A DNA stretch of 64,000 bases from an uncultured Collinsella sp. (GCA_902494535.1 CABUTO010000004.1:1-64000), one strand, 5' to 3'; shown: positions 9,137 through 17,809, counted from the stretch's first letter. Numbers and translations: made by a program. The notes: generated by a model not told the origin, from the letters alone.

Positions 9137-9154
9137 AAAGGAAACTCCTTCATT

Positions 9155-9170
9155 TGTTGATAGGTCAACA
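9155..9170. promoter_or_regulatory. Palindrome in the adh leader
   Basis: TGTTGA and TCAACA are separated by four bases, 18 bp before the adh start codon. It could be an operator or a small RNA hairpin. No regulator gene is adjacent. Confidence 0.4.
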
Positions 9171-9392
9171 TTTGCTCGCCCGATTGTACTCAGCAAAGAT
9201 CGCAGACGGCCTCCCAATCGTTAATCAATCAACATCTTCATATCTCGAAATTGTTTTATTAAAAATCATTCCTAATAGGCTTCACATTTGGTTGCATTTA
9301 TGGATAATAGAACTCGTCAAGACGCACGTCCGGAGAGGGCCCTTACGGGACCGGACGAGCGCACAATCGCCATCGATCGAAAGGATCGAATC

Positions 9393-9953
9393 ATGAAGTT
9401 TGTTTGCCCCGTTTGCGGTTATGTGGAAGAGTTCGACGGCGACCAGCTGCCCGAGGACTTCAAGTGCCCCCAGTGCGGCGTTCCCGGTTCTCGTTTCCTG
9501 AAGCAGGAGGAGGGCCAGCTCGAGTGGGCTGCCGAGCACGTCGTGGGCGTCGCCAAGATGGAGGGCGTCTCTGAGGACATCGTTGCCGACCTGCGCGCCA
9601 ACTTTGAGGGTGAGTGCTCCGAGGTCGGTATGTACCTGGCCATGGCTCGCGTCGCTCATCGCGAGGGCTATCCCGAGATCGGCCTGTACTGGGAGAAGGC
9701 TGCCCACGAGGAGGCCGAGCACGCCGCCAAGTTCGCTGAGCTCCTGGGCGAGGTCGTGACCGACTCCACCAAGAAGAACCTCGAGATGCGCGTTGAGGCC
9801 GAGAACGGCGCCACCGCCGGCAAGACCGATCTTGCCAAGCGTGCCAAGGCCGCCGGCCTCGATGCCATCCACGACACCGTGCACGAGATGGCTCGCGACG
9901 AGGCCCGCCACGGCAAGGCTTTCGCCGGCCTGCTCAAGCGCTACTTTGGCTAA
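9393..9953 (+). CDS. Reverse rubrerythrin (rubredoxin domain first)
   Basis: Peroxide-reducing non-haem iron protein, 186 aa. A rubredoxin-like FeCys4 centre comes first (Cys5, Cys8, Cys25, Cys28), followed by a ferritin-like diiron four-helix domain with ExxH motifs (ENFEGECSEVG-type first helix, HEEAEHAAKF, DEARHGKAF last). This order is opposite to classical rubrerythrin and matches the reverse rubrerythrins of clostridia, which protect anaerobes from H2O2 and O2. The ATG at 9393 follows AAAGGATCG. Codon use is strongly biased (few rare codons), suggesting high expression. Its own terminator follows. Confidence 0.93.
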   Translation: MKFVCPVCGYVEEFDGDQLPEDFKCPQCGVPGSRFLKQEEGQLEWAAEHVVGVAKMEGVSEDIVADLRANFEGECSEVGMYLAMARVAHREGYPEIGLYWEKAAHEEAEHAAKFAELLGEVVTDSTKKNLEMRVEAENGATAGKTDLAKRAKAAGLDAIHDTVHEMARDEARHGKAFAGLLKRYFG

Positions 9954-9988
9954 GCCAACCGCCTGAGACATAACCTCAAGCTCGATGA

Positions 9989-10018
9989 GGCCCGGACCGT
10001 ATTGGTTCGGGCCTTTTT
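9989..10018 (+). terminator. Rubrerythrin terminator
   Basis: GGCCCGGACC pairs with GGTTCGGGCC across a 5-nt loop, followed by five Ts. Confidence 0.9.
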
Positions 10019-10085
10019 CGTGCCTCACGAACTTGTTAACGCCCTGAAATAGGACCGCCTTCGGCATCGGCTTCTCGTCAAAAAC

Positions 10086-10206
10086 TAAGTGAGTAGACTT
10101 TTTGGAACTTGCCGAGCACACCACCCATATTGCTTTATAAAGCCGCAGGTAAATGACTTGTTGCAAAACGGCCTGGTCGCCAAAGTGCCAAAAGTCTACT
10201 CACTTA
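10086..10206. repeat. TAAGTGAGTAG inverted-repeat element, full copy A
   Basis: The ends are TAAGTGAGTAGACTTTT and its exact reverse complement. The interior (CCGCAGGTA, then CTTGTTGCAAAAC and GCCTGGTCGCCA) is shared with the copy at 11506. Reading into the element from either end gives TAA, TGA and TAG in the three frames. The minus-strand gene to its right ends on the element's TAG (10196-10198). Confidence 0.9.
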
Positions 10207-11323
10207 GAACCGCAGCCGTCCACGATTGAGCCGTTTTGTGTCTAACGGGCATCTTCCCGTCGATTACTCCCAATTTTGTCCAGTCAACGAATAGTTCAGA
10301 CCGGAGTAATGTCTCAGCCCTTTGCTCATCTGAGCTTTTATCACAATATTCAGCATCGAGCATCCTGCATATGGCCTTAACGATCGCGCGGAATCTATCC
10401 TCATCGGATATCTGTCTGTGTGTCAGGAGAAGTACATCGTAGCCCATGGCCTGAAGGGCTGTCATGCGGTCAGCGTCACGCAAGCCATCCCCTGCGCGTC
10501 CGTGCGAGGCCTTTCCCTGACATTCAATGGCCACCTGTCGCCTGCCGTCCGGCGAAGACAGAAGTAGATCGATATACACACGGGACTTTCCCACAATCGC
10601 TCGAGCACTTGTGTTTAACGTCACTTCGACATTGAGCTCTATGCCGCAAAACCCTTCGCCTCCCAGGGCTCGCGGCAGTCCAAGCAACAAATACGCCTCG
10701 ACCTCAAAAGGCGACGCGGCACCCAATGGAACGAGTTGCGATACCGCTATAAATCTATTGCCGTAGCGCATCCCGCAAACATCTGAACAAAAACGGTCAA
10801 GGTCTTCGCCCAAAACCAAAGCGTCTCGACGCCATAAATTTGAGGCGGTGCCGTCCTCGGACGGGCAGCGCACCCAACCGAACGTTGTCGAAATCGCGCC
10901 CGAATCAATTGCACGCGAAAGCTCCGCCTCAAGTGCCGCCGGCAGGGCACACACCGCAAACAAGCCACACATCTCCGCCAATACCAAAAGAAGCTGAAGA
11001 TCCGTCAGATGCCGCGACATGATGAATGTCGTCAGTAGAGGAGACGTAACCAAAAACCCATGCTCCGTTTCCAGCACGGATTCCCTGGGGAGCTCACCAA
11101 GAAACAGCCGCTGCCTAATGCTGGCAGGACAAGTCCGTTTGTTTCTCGTCCGAACCAATGTATACAACGGAAAACCGAGCGCGACCGCAGCCGTCGGGTT
11201 GCGGGCGAGATCATATCGCTGCCGGTCTTCTTCCGGTCGTGGAAGCGGCGGACACAAAGCACGGACTTGAGGAGGCAAACGCCAGTACCTAAAAGCCGAT
11301 ATGTCACAAAGTAGATCCTTCAT
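10196..11323 (-). CDS. Orphan protein with DUF559/PD-(D/E)XK-like C-terminal domain
   Basis: 375 aa from the ATG at 11323 (a GTG lies two codons upstream); no clear ribosome site is visible. The N-terminal part has Leu-rich segments (TFIMSRHLTDLQLLLVLAEM) resembling the helical part of AbiEi-like or viral-defence regulator families. The C-terminal part reads YIDLLLSSPDGRRQVAIECQ, then DADR, GYDVLLLT and a following helix. That D, then E-x-Q order is typical of DUF559/Vsr-like nuclease folds, though no activity can be claimed. G+C is visibly lower than in neighbours. The last residues LSE and the stop lie inside the flanking repeat. I cannot name its function. Confidence 0.7.
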   Translation of the reverse strand: MKDLLCDISAFRYWRLPPQVRALCPPLPRPEEDRQRYDLARNPTAAVALGFPLYTLVRTRNKRTCPASIRQRLFLGELPRESVLETEHGFLVTSPLLTTFIMSRHLTDLQLLLVLAEMCGLFAVCALPAALEAELSRAIDSGAISTTFGWVRCPSEDGTASNLWRRDALVLGEDLDRFCSDVCGMRYGNRFIAVSQLVPLGAASPFEVEAYLLLGLPRALGGEGFCGIELNVEVTLNTSARAIVGKSRVYIDLLLSSPDGRRQVAIECQGKASHGRAGDGLRDADRMTALQAMGYDVLLLTHRQISDEDRFRAIVKAICRMLDAEYCDKSSDEQRAETLLRSELFVDWTKLGVIDGKMPVRHKTAQSWTAAVLSE

Positions 11324-11505
11324 AGGCACAGGAAAACACGAATTTCAACCCAGTCAGTCACGCATTGGCGCGAACGCACCAAAAATGGCGCCGAACGGAC
11401 TGCCAAGTTTTCAACAGCACTCCCCAACTGGCCAAAAGCTTGCCGAGAGCTGGACGAAGCCCTGTTGAAAACCCCATTTTTTCTCATGCAGGAGCTTTGC
11501 GCGGC

Positions 11506-11625
11506 AAGTGAGTAGACTTTTTTGAACATCCCGAGCAGGCCGGTCATCCTGCTTTTCAAAACCGCAGGTAGATAGCTTGCTACAAAACTGCCTGCTCGCC
11601 ATCACGCCAAAAGTCTACTCACTTA
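11506..11625. repeat. TAAGTGAGTAG inverted-repeat element, full copy B
   Basis: The left arm AAGTGAGTAGACTTTT and the right arm AAAAGTCTACTCACTTA are reverse complements. Inner arms GAGCAGGC and GCCTGCTC also pair, so a long cruciform is possible. The MocR gene on the right ends on this element's TGA (11619-11621), a different frame from the one used at copy A. Confidence 0.9.
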
Positions 11626-13055
11626 GGTTGCAGAGTGCCCCCCATTAGCTGCAATTCCAAGGTAGTTAGTACTTTTGGACTCAGATCGTCATACTGGACA
11701 AGAATATGAGTTGAGTTTTCAGGGACAGATGCGCCATCGGCACACCAAAAACAGTCACCGATATCGATAAAAGGGATGCTCGAGCGCGTGAGGGCCCGTG
11801 CAAAAGTGCTTCTGCCCGTTCCACGCTCCGCAACCACGATACAGTAAAGGCCCGCGTCTGCATGCTCGATCGAGACTTCCCCTGCCGGAAACGCCTTCCG
11901 CACAAGCGCCGCCAGGCCATCGCGCGCCTCGCGAGCGCGCACGCGCACGCGGTTCACATGTCGCTCGTAATCACCCGATTCCAGCAAACGAGCCAAAGCG
12001 ACCTGGTCAACAGAACTCACCGACGAGGCGTAAAAACCAAGGTTGCGCCTAAACCGCTCCATTAGCTCATCGGGCAGCACCATGTACGCTAGACGCAACG
12101 CCGATGACAGGCTCTTCGAAAACGTGTTGGTGTAGATAACCGACTGGGAGGCATCGATCGACGCGAGCGCGGGAATTGGCTTGCCGGCAAGGCGAAACTC
12201 ACAATCAAAGTCATCTTCGATGAGGTACCGACCTGGTCGCTCGGCGGCCCAGCTCAGCAGCGCATAGCGACGCGCAATGCTCGTCACAAGACCGGTGGGA
12301 TACTGATGGGACGGCATAAGGTGAAGGACATCGGTCCCGCTTTTCTGCAGAATGCTCAAGTCCACGCCCTCATCATCCAACGGGATATGTCGTACTTGGC
12401 AGCCCATAGCCTGATAGATGCGCGTCAGACGCAAATAGCCCGGGTCCTCAACGGCATACACCTTGTCAGCGCCAAGCAACTGAACCAACATGGTATCGAG
12501 CAGCTGGGCGCCTGCACCGATAACAATGTTGTCGGGGTCGACATTCATGCCCCTCGTCCCACGCAGATGGTGAGCAATTGCGCGTCGCAGCCGAGCGGTG
12601 CCCTGCGCCGGTGCGGGCGAAAAGATCTCGCGCTCATCTTCGGATGCCAGCGTCGCCCGTAGTGCGCTTTGCCAAAGCCGCGCCGCCTCCAAAGCGGAAG
12701 AAGAAAGTGCATCGAATCGCTCGACCTGTCCGTTGACATCATGCGCGCTGGGACCCGCAGAGGCGGCATCTCGGTCGATGCCCTCCGCAGCCGAAGCCAA
12801 AACCGGTGCATCCGGAAGCTCGCAAGCGTAGTAGCCACGACGTGGCATTGAGCAAATATAGCCCTCGGCAAGTAACTGGCTATATGCATTCTCGATGGTA
12901 ATGACACTGATTCCCAGATGACTGGCAAAGGCGCGCTTAGACGGAAGATGCTCCCCCGCCGCAATACGGCCAGCAACAATATCATCTCGAATTTGCTGGT
13001 AAACATACTCATAGAGCGATGCTTCGCCGCGTTTTTCCAAATTGTAGTCAAGCAT
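11619..13055 (-). CDS. pdxR: MocR-family regulator, probable PdxR
   Basis: Fusion of an N-terminal GntR winged helix (roughly residues 10-70; PSKRAFASHLGISVITIENA) to a fold-type-I aminotransferase-like domain. The PLP-lysine motif is NTFSKSLSSALRLAY. 478 aa from the ATG at 13055, which follows AGGTG; an 11-residue upstream extension is less likely. PdxR regulators sense PLP and activate pdxST in Gram-positive bacteria, and this gene is divergent from pdxS, so the assignment is well supported. The C-terminal PK and stop are provided by the adjoining repeat element. Confidence 0.88.
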   Translation of the reverse strand: MLDYNLEKRGEASLYEYVYQQIRDDIVAGRIAAGEHLPSKRAFASHLGISVITIENAYSQLLAEGYICSMPRRGYYACELPDAPVLASAAEGIDRDAASAGPSAHDVNGQVERFDALSSSALEAARLWQSALRATLASEDEREIFSPAPAQGTARLRRAIAHHLRGTRGMNVDPDNIVIGAGAQLLDTMLVQLLGADKVYAVEDPGYLRLTRIYQAMGCQVRHIPLDDEGVDLSILQKSGTDVLHLMPSHQYPTGLVTSIARRYALLSWAAERPGRYLIEDDFDCEFRLAGKPIPALASIDASQSVIYTNTFSKSLSSALRLAYMVLPDELMERFRRNLGFYASSVSSVDQVALARLLESGDYERHVNRVRVRAREARDGLAALVRKAFPAGEVSIEHADAGLYCIVVAERGTGRSTFARALTRSSIPFIDIGDCFWCADGASVPENSTHILVQYDDLSPKVLTTLELQLMGGTLQPK

Positions 13056-13200
13056 GAGTTTATCACCTGACCATATCGAGCCGTTCAATCTGGTATTAGA
13101 CTGACCTTGTTATTATCTCGAAAACTGAGTATTTCGCCATACCCAGCTCCCCGATAGGATGTTCCGTCAAGCAATGCACATGCCAATCAAGGGAGCAACC
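13056..13200. promoter_or_regulatory. Divergent pdxR/pdxS promoter region
   Basis: 145 bp between divergent starts. A TATTAT at 13111-13116 is a candidate -10 for pdxS, without a good -35, as expected for an activator-dependent promoter. I could not pick out the direct repeats that MocR proteins usually bind. Confidence 0.45.
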
Positions 13201-14091
13201 ATGGCAGAACAGACCAGCAAGGCCGATCGCGTCAAACTCAATCGCGAGCTCGCGCAGATGCTCAAGGGCGGCGTCATCATGGACGTCACCACGCCCGAGC
13301 AGGCACGCATCGCCGAGGAGGCAGGCGCCTGCGCCGTCATGGCTCTCGAGCGCATCCCGGCCGACATCCGCGCCGCCGGCGGCGTGTCGCGCATGAGTGA
13401 CCCCAAGATGATCAAGGGCATCCAAGAGGCCGTCTCCATCCCTGTTATGGCCAAGTGCCGCATCGGTCATATCGTCGAGGCGCAGGTCCTTCAGGCCATC
13501 GAGATCGACTACATCGATGAGTCCGAGGTTCTCTCCCCTGCCGATGACGTCTATCACATCGACAAGACCCAGTTTGACGTGCCGTTTGTCTGCGGCGCCC
13601 GCGATCTGGGCGAGGCGCTGCGCCGTGTTGCCGAGGGCGCCACGATGATCCGCACCAAGGGCGAGCCGGGCACGGGCGACGTCGTCCAGGCTGTACGCCA
13701 CATGCGCAAGATCCAAAAGCAGATCCGTGACGTTGTTGCTCTGCGCGACGACGAGCTCTTTGAGGCAGCCAAGCAACTGCAGGTTCCGGTCGAGCTGGTG
13801 CGCGAGGTCCATGCCACGGGCAAGCTTCCCGTTGTGAACTTTGCCGCCGGCGGCGTAGCGACCCCTGCCGACGCCGCGCTGATGATGCAACTGGGCGCCG
13901 AGGGCGTCTTTGTCGGCTCGGGCATCTTTAAGAGCGGCGACCCCGCCAAGCGCGCCGCCGCCATCGTCAAGGCCGTGGCAAACTTCACCGATGCCAAGCT
14001 CATCGCCGAGCTTTCGGAGGACCTGGGCGAGGCCATGGTGGGCATCAACGCCGACGAGATCGAAATCATCATGGAGGAGCGCGGACGCTAG
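13201..14091 (+). CDS. pdxS: Pyridoxal 5'-phosphate synthase lyase subunit
   Basis: Makes PLP from ribose 5-phosphate, glyceraldehyde 3-phosphate and ammonia delivered by PdxT; forms a dodecamer with it. 296 aa, the normal family length. The two catalytic lysines are in MAKCRIGH (Lys85) and RTKGEPGTG (Lys153), and the phosphate loop is in NFAAGGVATPAD and FVGSGIFKS. AAGGGAG precedes the ATG. It is followed by pdxT after 20 bp in the same operon. Confidence 0.98.
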   Translation: MAEQTSKADRVKLNRELAQMLKGGVIMDVTTPEQARIAEEAGACAVMALERIPADIRAAGGVSRMSDPKMIKGIQEAVSIPVMAKCRIGHIVEAQVLQAIEIDYIDESEVLSPADDVYHIDKTQFDVPFVCGARDLGEALRRVAEGATMIRTKGEPGTGDVVQAVRHMRKIQKQIRDVVALRDDELFEAAKQLQVPVELVREVHATGKLPVVNFAAGGVATPADAALMMQLGAEGVFVGSGIFKSGDPAKRAAAIVKAVANFTDAKLIAELSEDLGEAMVGINADEIEIIMEERGR

Positions 14092-14111
14092 TCCGGCAGA
14101 AAGGATCGCAC

Positions 14112-14699
14112 ATGAGCGATTATGCAGACCAAACGGTCGCCGTGCTGGCGGTCCAAGGCGCATTTGCCGAGCACGAGGCAAGACTATCCGAGCTGGGCGC
14201 GCGCTGTATTGAGCTGAGGCAGGCGGCTGATTTGAAGCAGGACTTTGACCGTCTGGTACTTCCCGGCGGCGAGTCTACCGTTCAAGGGAAGCTGCTTGAT
14301 GAGTTGGGCATGCTCGAGGAGCTTCGCACCCGCATTGTTGAAGGCATGCCCGTCCTGGGCACCTGCGCCGGCCTGATTCTGCTGGCTCACGACCTTGCCG
14401 CCCATGACGATAAGGGCACGCCGCGCCTGGCAACCATGGATGTGCTCGTTGAGCGCAATGCCTACGGCAGGCAGCTCGGCAGTTTTCGAACCAAGGGGCA
14501 GGTAGCTGGCATCGACGGTGAAGTGCCGCTGACGTTTATCCGCGCGCCCCGCATCGTCGAGGTCCACGGCGACGCAAAGGCCTTAGCGAAAGTCGACGGC
14601 CGTATCGTCGCCGCCCGTCAGGGCAGCCAGCTCGGCGTAACCTTCCACCCCGAACTCGACGACGACGTCCGCCTCCACGAGCTCTTCCTCCAAATGTAG
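14112..14699 (+). CDS. pdxT: Pyridoxal 5'-phosphate synthase glutaminase subunit
   Basis: Class I glutamine amidotransferase that feeds ammonia to PdxS. The triad is visible: Cys85 in LGTCAGL, and His179 and Glu181 in TFHPEL. LPGGEST supplies the oxyanion region. 195 aa is the usual size. AAAGGATCG precedes the ATG. Confidence 0.97.
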   Translation: MSDYADQTVAVLAVQGAFAEHEARLSELGARCIELRQAADLKQDFDRLVLPGGESTVQGKLLDELGMLEELRTRIVEGMPVLGTCAGLILLAHDLAAHDDKGTPRLATMDVLVERNAYGRQLGSFRTKGQVAGIDGEVPLTFIRAPRIVEVHGDAKALAKVDGRIVAARQGSQLGVTFHPELDDDVRLHELFLQM

Positions 14700-14739
14700 G
14701 CAGAGTAGAAACGAGCGTGGATTTTCGGACACGCAACAA

Positions 14740-14807
14740 ATGAGAGTGGATAATCTCCCACTTTGAGCTTGAATGCAGGCTCAAACCGGGAGATTATCCA
14801 CTCTCAT
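14740..14807. repeat. 68-bp palindrome with perfect 20-bp arms
   Basis: ATGAGAGTGGATAATCTCCC at 14740-14759 is the exact reverse complement of 14788-14807. An inner TTTGAGC / GCTCAAA pair extends it. It is the first of four distinct palindromes in the 425-bp gene-free stretch after pdxT. Confidence 0.9.
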
Positions 14808-14811
14808 GCTA

Positions 14812-14872
14812 TGTAGTCGTTGGGGACGTTCTTAAACGACTAGTCAGACAAGAACATCCCCCAACGACTACA
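14812..14872. repeat. TCGTTGGGGACGTTCTT palindrome, copy 1
   Basis: The arms TGTAGTCGTTGGGGACGTTC and its near-exact reverse complement flank a 16-nt centre. The same core (TTGGGGACGTTCTT) recurs at 55473-55525. Confidence 0.85.
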
Positions 14873-14890
14873 TTGCGATAGACGACCGCG

Positions 14891-14941
14891 TTTGCCCAGA
14901 TAAAACCGACCAAAATAAACCTGTCCCTTTTTGGCAGGTTT
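14891..14941. repeat. GCCCAGATAAAACC / CCTGTCCCTTTTTGGCAGG element, copy 1
   Basis: Shares its sequence almost base for base with the elements at 32824-32923 and 54547-54594. The ends pair imperfectly (AAACC-CCAAAA with TTTTTGG-CAGGTTT). Confidence 0.85.
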
Positions 14942-14981
14942 GAATCAAGGCAACGCCGATGTTTTGGCACCGACAGCGAGC

Positions 14982-15079
14982 GCCCACCAGAGCGAACAAA
15001 TTGGCATGAAAAGAGGACGACATAGACCTTCTGGTCATGCCGTCCTCTTTGAATGACAAGTTGCCGCTCTGGTGGGCGC
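14982..15079. repeat. Nested palindrome, 15-bp outer and composite inner arms
   Basis: The outer arms GCGCCCACCAGAGCG (14982-14996) and CGCTCTGGTGGGCGC (15065-15079) are exact complements. Inside, AAGAGGACG..CAT..ACC pairs with GGT..ATG..CGTCCTCTT. As RNA this would fold into one long hairpin with internal loops. Confidence 0.85.
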
Positions 15080-15089
15080 GCAGCGTCAA

Positions 15090-15127
15090 CTAGTTACGCG
15101 GTTTGGTAAAACCGCGTAACCCAACTA
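15090..15127 (-). terminator. Hairpin at the stop of the RGG-tail gene
   Basis: GTTACGCGGTTT pairs with AAACCGCGTAAC around GGTA. CTAG flanks both sides, and one of these contains the gene's TAG stop. It probably acts as a terminator. Confidence 0.7.
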
Positions 15128-16036
15128 GAAGCGGTTGCCGCGGAAGCCGCCGCCGTTGCGGCCGCCACGATCGCCACCGCGACCGCCGCGGTCGTTACCA
15201 CGGTTGCCGCCAAAGCCGCCACGGTTGCCACCGCGATCGCCATAGCCACCACGGTTGCCGCCAAAGCCGCCGCGACCGCCACGGTCGCCGCCACGGTCAC
15301 CAAAGCCGCCACGGCCGCCACGATCGCCACCGCGACCGCCGCGGTCGCCACCACGGCCACCACGATCGCCAAAGCCGCCGCGACCGCCACGGTCGCCGCC
15401 ACGACCACCACGGTCGTCACGGCCGCCGCGAGGACCGCGATCCTCGTCCAGGCCCATGGCGACGAGCGGAGCGATAACCTTATCGAGAGCGGCCATCAGC
15501 TCGGTGGCCTCCTCGTAAGAAAGCTCGGGCAGGAGCTTCTCCTTCTTGTTGGCAAGCTCGACCAGGCCCTCAGCGGCATCCTCGGCGGCGAAGACAACAA
15601 TCTTGCGCATATCGCCCTCGGCGTCGTCGATGCGGCCGACCAGATCGGCGGCCTCGGCCTCGGCCATCAGGCCATCGAGCTCACGAAGGCGCATGCCCAG
15701 CAGGTCGGACATTTCCTTCTGCTCCATCTTGGGCTTGAGGTCAAGAAGCTTGATGGCGCGCTCGATGTTCGCCATGCGCTCGGCCTTGGCCTCCTCCTCC
15801 TTGGAAATAGCAAAGCGACGGCTACGCAGCAGACGGGCGGCCTTCTGCATCTTGTCCATCAGCTCTTCGTCATCGTAATCAACGGCGGCCTCGACAACCT
15901 CGGCCTCCTCCTCGGCGGAAACCTCGTCAGCAGCCTCAACCTCGGCAGCTTCGGTCTCCACGGTCTCGACTGCCTCGACCTCGGCAGCCATGGTCTCGTT
16001 CTCGGTCTCGTTCATGATCTCTTCGTTCTCGGACAT
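15125..16036 (-). CDS. Acidic, winged-helix-like protein with RGG-repeat tail
   Basis: 303 aa in three parts. Residues 1-60 are Glu/Ala/Val-rich and acidic. Residues ~60-190 resemble a MarR-type winged helix: IERAIKLLDLKPKMEQKEMS, then LLGMRLRELDGLMAEAEAA, then a wing GRIDDAEGDMRKIVVFA. Residues ~199-303 are DRGGRGG/GFGDRGG repeats, the RGG/RG type that binds RNA. AAGGAGTCTC precedes the ATG. No name is recognised. A nucleic-acid role is a fair inference; the RGG tail suggests RNA, the winged helix DNA or protein. The tail DNA is itself a decaying tandem repeat, so length may vary between strains. Confidence 0.85.
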   Translation of the reverse strand: MSENEEIMNETENETMAAEVEAVETVETEAAEVEAADEVSAEEEAEVVEAAVDYDDEELMDKMQKAARLLRSRRFAISKEEEAKAERMANIERAIKLLDLKPKMEQKEMSDLLGMRLRELDGLMAEAEAADLVGRIDDAEGDMRKIVVFAAEDAAEGLVELANKKEKLLPELSYEEATELMAALDKVIAPLVAMGLDEDRGPRGGRDDRGGRGGDRGGRGGFGDRGGRGGDRGGRGGDRGGRGGFGDRGGDRGGRGGFGGNRGGYGDRGGNRGGFGGNRGNDRGGRGGDRGGRNGGGFRGNRF

Positions 16037-16188
16037 GAGACTCCTTCTTGGCCCTCTCGGGCATCATCGCCCCATTCGCGGGGCCCGTCGCGCACTCTTT
16101 GCGCTTTAAACATTCATGCCTCTCGGCAAAACGTCCATTAGTTTATGGTGTCGCCATCCAATCTAGCTGCAGAATCTATGTGCACACA

Positions 16189-17604
16189 TTAATGCGACAT
16201 GTGTGACTCGCGACGAGCGTACACCAGCGACGCCACGAACCCGACCACGGCAATTACAGCCGCTACACGCACGGCAGCTGCAAATCCAATCGCCTGGGCA
16301 ACGTCTGTCGCAGCGCCAGCGGCGCCGGCGGTCGCAGCAGAACTCGAGAGCAGACCGATAAACAGCGACGGGCCAAACGATGCGGCAATCATATTCCACG
16401 TGTTAAGCAATGCCGTTCCGTGAGGATGTTCAGCGGCAGGAAGCGTCTCCAAGCCGGCCGTCTGCGAGGGGCTCAGCACCAGGCCGACTCCGGCATACAC
16501 CACAACGGTCAGCGCCACGACGACGCCGATGTTCATGCTTGCCGCCGTCATCGAGATTGCAGTCTGCCCCACGGCAATCAGGGCAAAGCCGACCGGCAGC
16601 AGCGGCCATGCGCCACGGGCGTCCATCACGCGTCCGCCCACAATCGAGGTCACGGCGTTGCAGGCAATTGCCGGCAAAATGAGCAGGCCCGCAACAAGTG
16701 CGGTCATGCCGTATGCGCTCTCAAAATAGAGCGGCAACAAAACACTCATCGAGAACGTCGTCATCATCGACACAACGACGAGCAGACACGCCGGCCAAAA
16801 GCGAATGCTCGCCATGGGATGCACGTTAAGCACCGGATGCTCGAGCTTGAGCTGGCGGACCGCAAACAGGCCGAGCAGCACAATGGCGGCGAAAAGCGCC
16901 GCGATACCGGCAATCAGATTGGTCGAGAACTCGCCTACGGAATACACAAATGCCGTAATGCCGGCGGCGAGCAAAACAACCGACAGAATATCAAGCGTGG
17001 TGTTCGAGCGCTCTCCGACATTCTGAACATGCTTTACGCCCGCCGCAGCGACCACAATACCGCCCACCAGCGGTACTACGAACACCGCCCTCCAGCCAAA
17101 CAACGTGCACATAAGACCGCTGATCACGGGTCCAAACGCCGGCCCTAGCGTAATGCAGGCACCGCCTAGGCTCAGATACAGACCGAGCTTCTCGCGCGGG
17201 GCGCAAGACAGCACCACGTTCATCATGAGCGGGAACAAGATGCCCGATCCCGCAGCCTGCAAAATACGGCTTGGCAGCAAAACGCTAAACGACAGAGCGA
17301 ACAGGCACAGGACTTCGCCGGCGACCATGCATCCGCATGCGAAAAACAGCAGCTTGCGCGTCGAGAAACGGCCGGACAGGAAGGCCATGATGGCCGTAAA
17401 GATCGACGTCACGATCATGTAGCCCGAAACGAGCCACTGCGCCGTGGTGGCACTCACCGAAAAGGCCGCCATAATGTCGCGCAACGCCACGTTAATGATG
17501 TTCTCGTTAAACGCGGCAACAAAGGCTGCAATATACATTACGACGAGAATTGCCGCAGTGGCCGATGGCGGTGCTTGAACTTGTTGCTGAGATTTGCTCC
17601 CCAT
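16189..17604 (-). CDS. MFS drug exporter, DHA2 (EmrB/QacA) type
   Basis: Proton-driven multidrug exporter of the cytoplasmic membrane, 471 aa, with enough hydrophobic segments for about 14 helices. Family marks include FNENIINVALRDI in helix 1, WLVSGYMI, GRFSTRKL between helices 2 and 3, and GPAFGPVISG (motif C). The start at 17604 follows AGGAAGG; a much longer in-frame extension overlaps the deformylase gene and is rejected. It is transcribed alone. Confidence 0.9.
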   Translation of the reverse strand: MGSKSQQQVQAPPSATAAILVVMYIAAFVAAFNENIINVALRDIMAAFSVSATTAQWLVSGYMIVTSIFTAIMAFLSGRFSTRKLLFFACGCMVAGEVLCLFALSFSVLLPSRILQAAGSGILFPLMMNVVLSCAPREKLGLYLSLGGACITLGPAFGPVISGLMCTLFGWRAVFVVPLVGGIVVAAAGVKHVQNVGERSNTTLDILSVVLLAAGITAFVYSVGEFSTNLIAGIAALFAAIVLLGLFAVRQLKLEHPVLNVHPMASIRFWPACLLVVVSMMTTFSMSVLLPLYFESAYGMTALVAGLLILPAIACNAVTSIVGGRVMDARGAWPLLPVGFALIAVGQTAISMTAASMNIGVVVALTVVVYAGVGLVLSPSQTAGLETLPAAEHPHGTALLNTWNMIAASFGPSLFIGLLSSSAATAGAAGAATDVAQAIGFAAAVRVAAVIAVVGFVASLVYARRESHMSH

Positions 17605-17809
17605 GCATTTCCTTCCTCTTGGAACGACAGTCGCATCGCCCCAGAGGAACAGTCCAGGGCGAAAAATGAGCCCTAGACTTACGCCAGACGCCGTACACGA
17701 CGAATCTGGCAACATGGTCCAACGTTGAAAGATTGTAACGCGGACGCGCAGCTTTCCTTCCGCGCTATTATTAAAAGTCCACGAAAGCATAAGACATGAG
17801 GAGCCCGCC

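Noticed and set aside
15125..15430. Intergenic tandem repeat or minisatellite
   Set aside because: The CCGCCACGGTCG-type repeats are the coding sequence of the RGG tail in frame.
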